From the NCBI GenBank assembly GCA_020200615.1, contig JAIVIH010000321.1, positions 1 through 9,109 of the forward strand: DNA of 9,109 nucleotides, written 5' to 3'. The number at the start of each line of letters is the position of its first letter. Position 1 is the first letter of the stretch. Positions 6,288-9,109 of the stretch are shown here, one piece after another. A program made the translations under genes and the position numbers. The notes beneath the pieces are model-generated. The model was not told where the DNA came from and searched no databases. It saw only the letters and a program-made list of their open reading frames with translations. Origin of the DNA: Actinomycetota bacterium. GTDB taxonomy: Bacteria > Actinomycetota > Acidimicrobiia > Acidimicrobiales > AC-14.

Positions 6288-7397
6288 GTGGAGCGTCCGG
6301 AACCAGAACTCACCCTCGAGGCGGTGTCGGCCCGCCTGGAGGAGCTGGAGAGCGGGTTCCACGACCTCGAGGCCCGGGTCCGGGAGCTGGAGGAGGCCGG
6401 GAGCGAGTTTCGCCTCGCCCTCAACCGGTTGGGTGACGCCTTGGCCGCGACCCACGACCGGCCGGCGATGTTGCGGGCCGTGCTCGAGACGTGCGCCCTC
6501 TACCTCCGGGCCTCCTCGGCCGTCTTCTACGGCGCCGTGGCCGGAACCGGCCGCCTCCGCCCCCTGGCCACCAGTGGGGAGGGCCCGGCCGTCGAAGAGC
6601 TGAAGGAGCTCACGCCCGGCGAGGGCCTGGCGGGGACGGCGGCGGCCTCCGACGGGGTCGCGGTCTGGCCGAACGGGACGGCCCCGGCCCCCTCCCCCAA
6701 CGAGCCCCCGGCCTCGGCCGCCGCCGTGGCCGTGCCCGTTCGGTCGGGTGGGCACGACTTCGGCGTGCTCGCCCTGTACGGCCGCTCGGTCGACCGGCCC
6801 TACACCGAGGACGAGGTCGAATCGCTCGCCGCCCTGGTCCGCCAGGTCGAGACGGCCATCGAGAACACGTTCTTGTACGAGGAGGCGACCCGGCTGTCGA
6901 TCACCGACGGGCTGACGAGTCTCTGGAACCGCCGGCAGTTCGACCTCCGGTTGGCGGCCGAGCTGCAGCGGGCCGTGCGCTTCCACGAGCCCTTCTCGGT
7001 GGTGATGATGGACCTCGACCAGATGAAGCCCATCAACGACCGCCTGGGCCACCAGGCCGGGGACGGCGTCCTCATCGAGCTGGCCCACCGGGTGGTCGGC
7101 GCCATCCGGGACGTCGACCTGGTGGCACGCCTCGGCGGTGACGAGTTCGGCCTCGTCCTCCCCAACACGGGGGTGGCCGGGGCCCTCCGGCTGGCGGACA
7201 AGGTGCGGGGAGTGATCGGCGATCGGCCCATGGAGGTGGACAAGGAGACGGTCGAGGCGACTGTCTCCGTAGGGGTGGCCTCCTACCCGGAGCACGGCGC
7301 GACCGGGCGCGAACTGGTGGCGGCAGCGGACGCCGCCCTCTACCGGGCCAAGTCGGCGGGCGGCAACCGGGTCGAGCATGCCAAGGTGGGCGGATGA
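6288..7397 (+). CDS. Soluble GAF-GGDEF diguanylate cyclase
   Basis: 369 residues from GTG 6288. TTG 6261 is a second in-frame choice and ATG 6280 is out of frame. Residues about 8-45 form a Leu/Glu-rich coiled coil (LEELE, LEARVRELEE). A GAF domain follows at about 45-195 (LYLRASSAVFYG, GEGLAGTAA, AAAVAVPVRSG, FGVLALYG). After a signalling helix comes the GGDEF domain at about 202-365, with ITDGLTSLWNRR, MMDLDQMKPINDRLGH, and the active-site GGDEF at 283-287. The product-inhibition site RDVD (274-277) lies exactly five residues before it. All catalytic residues are present, so it should make c-di-GMP from two GTP under GAF control and be feedback-inhibited. No membrane segment, no EAL domain. 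Its stop overlaps galU by 4 nt (ATGA), so the two are translationally coupled. Confidence 0.93.
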   Translation: MERPEPELTLEAVSARLEELESGFHDLEARVRELEEAGSEFRLALNRLGDALAATHDRPAMLRAVLETCALYLRASSAVFYGAVAGTGRLRPLATSGEGPAVEELKELTPGEGLAGTAAASDGVAVWPNGTAPAPSPNEPPASAAAVAVPVRSGGHDFGVLALYGRSVDRPYTEDEVESLAALVRQVETAIENTFLYEEATRLSITDGLTSLWNRRQFDLRLAAELQRAVRFHEPFSVVMMDLDQMKPINDRLGHQAGDGVLIELAHRVVGAIRDVDLVARLGGDEFGLVLPNTGVAGALRLADKVRGVIGDRPMEVDKETVEATVSVGVASYPEHGATGRELVAAADAALYRAKSAGGNRVEHAKVGG

Positions 7398-8278
7398 CGA
7401 AACCGATTCGCAAGGCCGTCATACCTGCGGCAGGTCAGGGCACGCGATTCCTGCCCGCCACCAAGGCCCAGCCCAAGGAGATGCTGCCCATCGTCGACAA
7501 GCCGGCGATCCAGTTCGTGGTCGAGGAGGCGGTGGCGGCCGGGATAAGGGACATCCTCATCATCACCGGACGGGGCAAGCGCTCGCTGGAGGACCACTTC
7601 GACCGGTCGTTCGAGCTGGAGCACTCCCTCGAGGCGTCGGGGAAGACCGACCTGCTCGAGGAGATGCAGGACATCGCCAACATGGCGGACATCCACTACG
7701 TCCGTCAGGGCGACCCGAGGGGTCTGGGCCACGCCGTCTCGGTGGCCCGGCAGCACGTGGGCGACGAGCCCTTCGCGGTGATGCTCGGCGACGACATCAT
7801 GACGAAGGAGGCCAAGGTCCTTCAGGAGATGATGGGCGTGTACGAGAAGTACGGCCAGTCCGTCATCGCCCTGAAGGAAGTGGCTCCCAGAGAGATCTCG
7901 TCCTACGGGTGCGTCCGCCCCGAAGAGGTGGAAGACCAGCTGGTGCGCATCCTCGACCTGGTAGAGAAGCCCCAGGCCGAAGACGCCCCCTCGAACCTGG
8001 CCGTTATGGGCCGGTACGTATTCACCCCCGAGATCTTCGACGCCATCGAGCAGGTCGACCCCGGCGCCGGCGACGAGATCCAGCTGACCGACGCCATCGC
8101 CGTCCTCATCAAGGAGCAGACCGTCTACGGCTATGTCTTCGAGCACGGCCGCTACGACGTAGGTGACAAATTCGACTATCTGCGGGCCACGGTGGAGATG
8201 GCCATCGACCGCCCCGACCTGGGCCCCCAGTTCCGGGAGTTCCTGGTCGACCTGGTCCAGCGCAAGAAGCTGCTCTGA
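7394..8278 (+). CDS. galU: UTP-glucose-1-phosphate uridylyltransferase
   Basis: 294 residues, full length. It makes UDP-glucose from UTP and glucose-1-phosphate in the cytoplasm, feeding cell-wall and exopolysaccharide sugars, glycolipids and trehalose. Seen: the nucleotide-binding loop AAGQGTRFLPATKAQPKEMLP at residues 11-31; FVVEEAVAAGI; the GLGHAV segment near 112-117; the metal/nucleotide site LGDDI; SSYGCVRPE; the sugar-phosphate motif LVEKP; and the closing GDEIQLTDAI and YDVGDKFDYL. ATG 7394 overlaps the cyclase stop as ATGA; moeA follows after 16 nt. The galU-moeA order matches M. tuberculosis Rv0993-Rv0994, so this gene sits in an old actinobacterial arrangement. No lesion seen. Confidence 0.96.
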   Translation: MTKPIRKAVIPAAGQGTRFLPATKAQPKEMLPIVDKPAIQFVVEEAVAAGIRDILIITGRGKRSLEDHFDRSFELEHSLEASGKTDLLEEMQDIANMADIHYVRQGDPRGLGHAVSVARQHVGDEPFAVMLGDDIMTKEAKVLQEMMGVYEKYGQSVIALKEVAPREISSYGCVRPEEVEDQLVRILDLVEKPQAEDAPSNLAVMGRYVFTPEIFDAIEQVDPGAGDEIQLTDAIAVLIKEQTVYGYVFEHGRYDVGDKFDYLRATVEMAIDRPDLGPQFREFLVDLVQRKKLL

Positions 8279-8294
8279 CGCTCACGCGCCGGCG

Positions 8295-9109
8295 GTGCTG
8301 ACCCCGCTGGAGGAGGTGCGCTCCACCATCCTCGCCACGTGCTCGCCTCTTCCCACGGTGGCCCTGCCCCTGGGCGAGGCCGTGGGCTGCGTGGCCGCGG
8401 CGCCCGTCGTCGCCCGCTTCGACGTGCCTCCCTTCGCCAACACCGCCATGGACGGATACGCCCTGCGGTCAGCCGACACCGACCCGGCGCCCGCTCGCCT
8501 GGAGGTGATCGGCGTCCTCGCCGCCGGGGCCGCGCCCGATCGGGCCGTCGGCCCGGGCCAAGCGCTGCGGATCATGACCGGCGCTCCCATCCCCCCGGGG
8601 GCGGACGCCGTGGTCATGGTCGAGCGCACCCGAGCCTCGGATGACGGCCGGGAGGTACTGATCGAGGTGGTGGCGACCCCGGGTCAGTCCGTGCGCGAGG
8701 CGGGAAGCGACCTCCGGGCCGGGCAGGAGGTCGTCGCCCCGGGCACGCCCCTATCCGCAGGCCACGTAGGCGTCCTGGCGAGCCTGGGCGAGGGGTGGGT
8801 GCAGGTCCACCGGCGGCCCGTGGTGGGCGTCCTGACCACGGGCGACGAACTGGTGGACGGCCCGGGGCCTCTCCGACCCGGACAGATCCACGATTCCAAC
8901 CGGCCCCTCCTGCTCGCCCTCGCCGGCCAGGCCGGCTGCCGGCCGGTTGACCTGGGACGGGCGCCGGACGATCCCGACGCCATCGCTTCCGCTCTGGAGC
9001 AGGCCATCGAGCGCTGCGACGTCGTCCTCGTCACGGGAGGCGTGAGCGTGGGCGACTTCGACTTCGTCGGGACGGTCCTCGCCCGCCTGGGAACGGCGTG
9101 GGCCTGGGA
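8295..9109 (+). CDS. moeA: Molybdopterin molybdenumtransferase MoeA, 3' end outside the window
   Basis: 271 codons are visible, about two thirds of the protein. MoeA inserts molybdate into adenylated molybdopterin, completing the molybdenum cofactor. GTG 8295 gives the usual opening LTPLEEVR; it is 16 nt after the galU stop and has no clear Shine-Dalgarno. Seen in order: PPFANTAMDGYAL at about residues 48-60 (domain I); RIMTGAPIPPGADAVVMVE near 94-112; REAGSDLRAGQEV; VGVLASLG; then the linker RPVVGVLTTGDELV and QIHDSNRPLLLALAGQAGC, and the molybdopterin-binding VLVTGGVSVGDFDFV at about 246-260. The frame is open to the last base with no lesion. It probably shares a transcript with galU and the diguanylate cyclase. 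Confidence 0.94.
   Translation, partial: MLTPLEEVRSTILATCSPLPTVALPLGEAVGCVAAAPVVARFDVPPFANTAMDGYALRSADTDPAPARLEVIGVLAAGAAPDRAVGPGQALRIMTGAPIPPGADAVVMVERTRASDDGREVLIEVVATPGQSVREAGSDLRAGQEVVAPGTPLSAGHVGVLASLGEGWVQVHRRPVVGVLTTGDELVDGPGPLRPGQIHDSNRPLLLALAGQAGCRPVDLGRAPDDPDAIASALEQAIERCDVVLVTGGVSVGDFDFVGTVLARLGTAWAW

Noticed and set aside
5979..7379. 466-codon minus-strand frame opposite the cyclase
   Set aside because: Antisense shadow of an intact GAF-GGDEF gene.

Overview
The window is very GC-rich coding DNA with many GTG starts and strong third-position GC bias. This fits a high-GC actinobacterium. The class Acidimicrobiia is my guess from overall protein character, not a demonstrated assignment. 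No RNA gene, insertion sequence, CRISPR array or phage gene was seen.

Layout. Plus strand, 1-4301: the 3' part of an alpha/beta hydrolase, then tldD and tldE/pmbA (a two-subunit metalloprotease), then uppP (undecaprenyl-diphosphate phosphatase). Spacing is tight: 3 nt between the hydrolase stop and tldD, a 4-nt overlap between tldD and pmbA, and 17 nt between pmbA and uppP. Minus strand, 6184 down to about 4303: fmdB (zinc-ribbon protein with a disordered tail), mtnP (methylthioadenosine phosphorylase) and a CpaB/RcpC-like SAF-domain membrane protein. The last of these converges on uppP. Plus strand, 6288-9109: a GAF-GGDEF diguanylate cyclase, galU (ATGA overlap) and the 5' part of moeA. The two lower blocks diverge from a short region at about 6198-6287 with candidate promoters in both directions.

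The individual families are all known; I did not find a convincing undescribed system. The most striking feature is a cluster of lesions. tldD has a clean one-base deletion. uppP has lost roughly 50 C-terminal residues and changes frame at a run of six Gs. mtnP lacks its N-terminal phosphate-binding segment. The cpaB-like gene has no stop at its expected end. These could be genuine gene decay or sequencing/assembly error in hard GC-rich DNA, and the sequence alone does not decide.

Two contexts have biological interest. First, fmdB diverging from galU-moeA recalls the Mycobacterium tuberculosis Rv0991c / Rv0993-Rv0994 neighbourhood, but with a diguanylate cyclase next to galU. Second, that cyclase is translationally coupled to galU, which places c-di-GMP synthesis in one operon with UDP-glucose supply.
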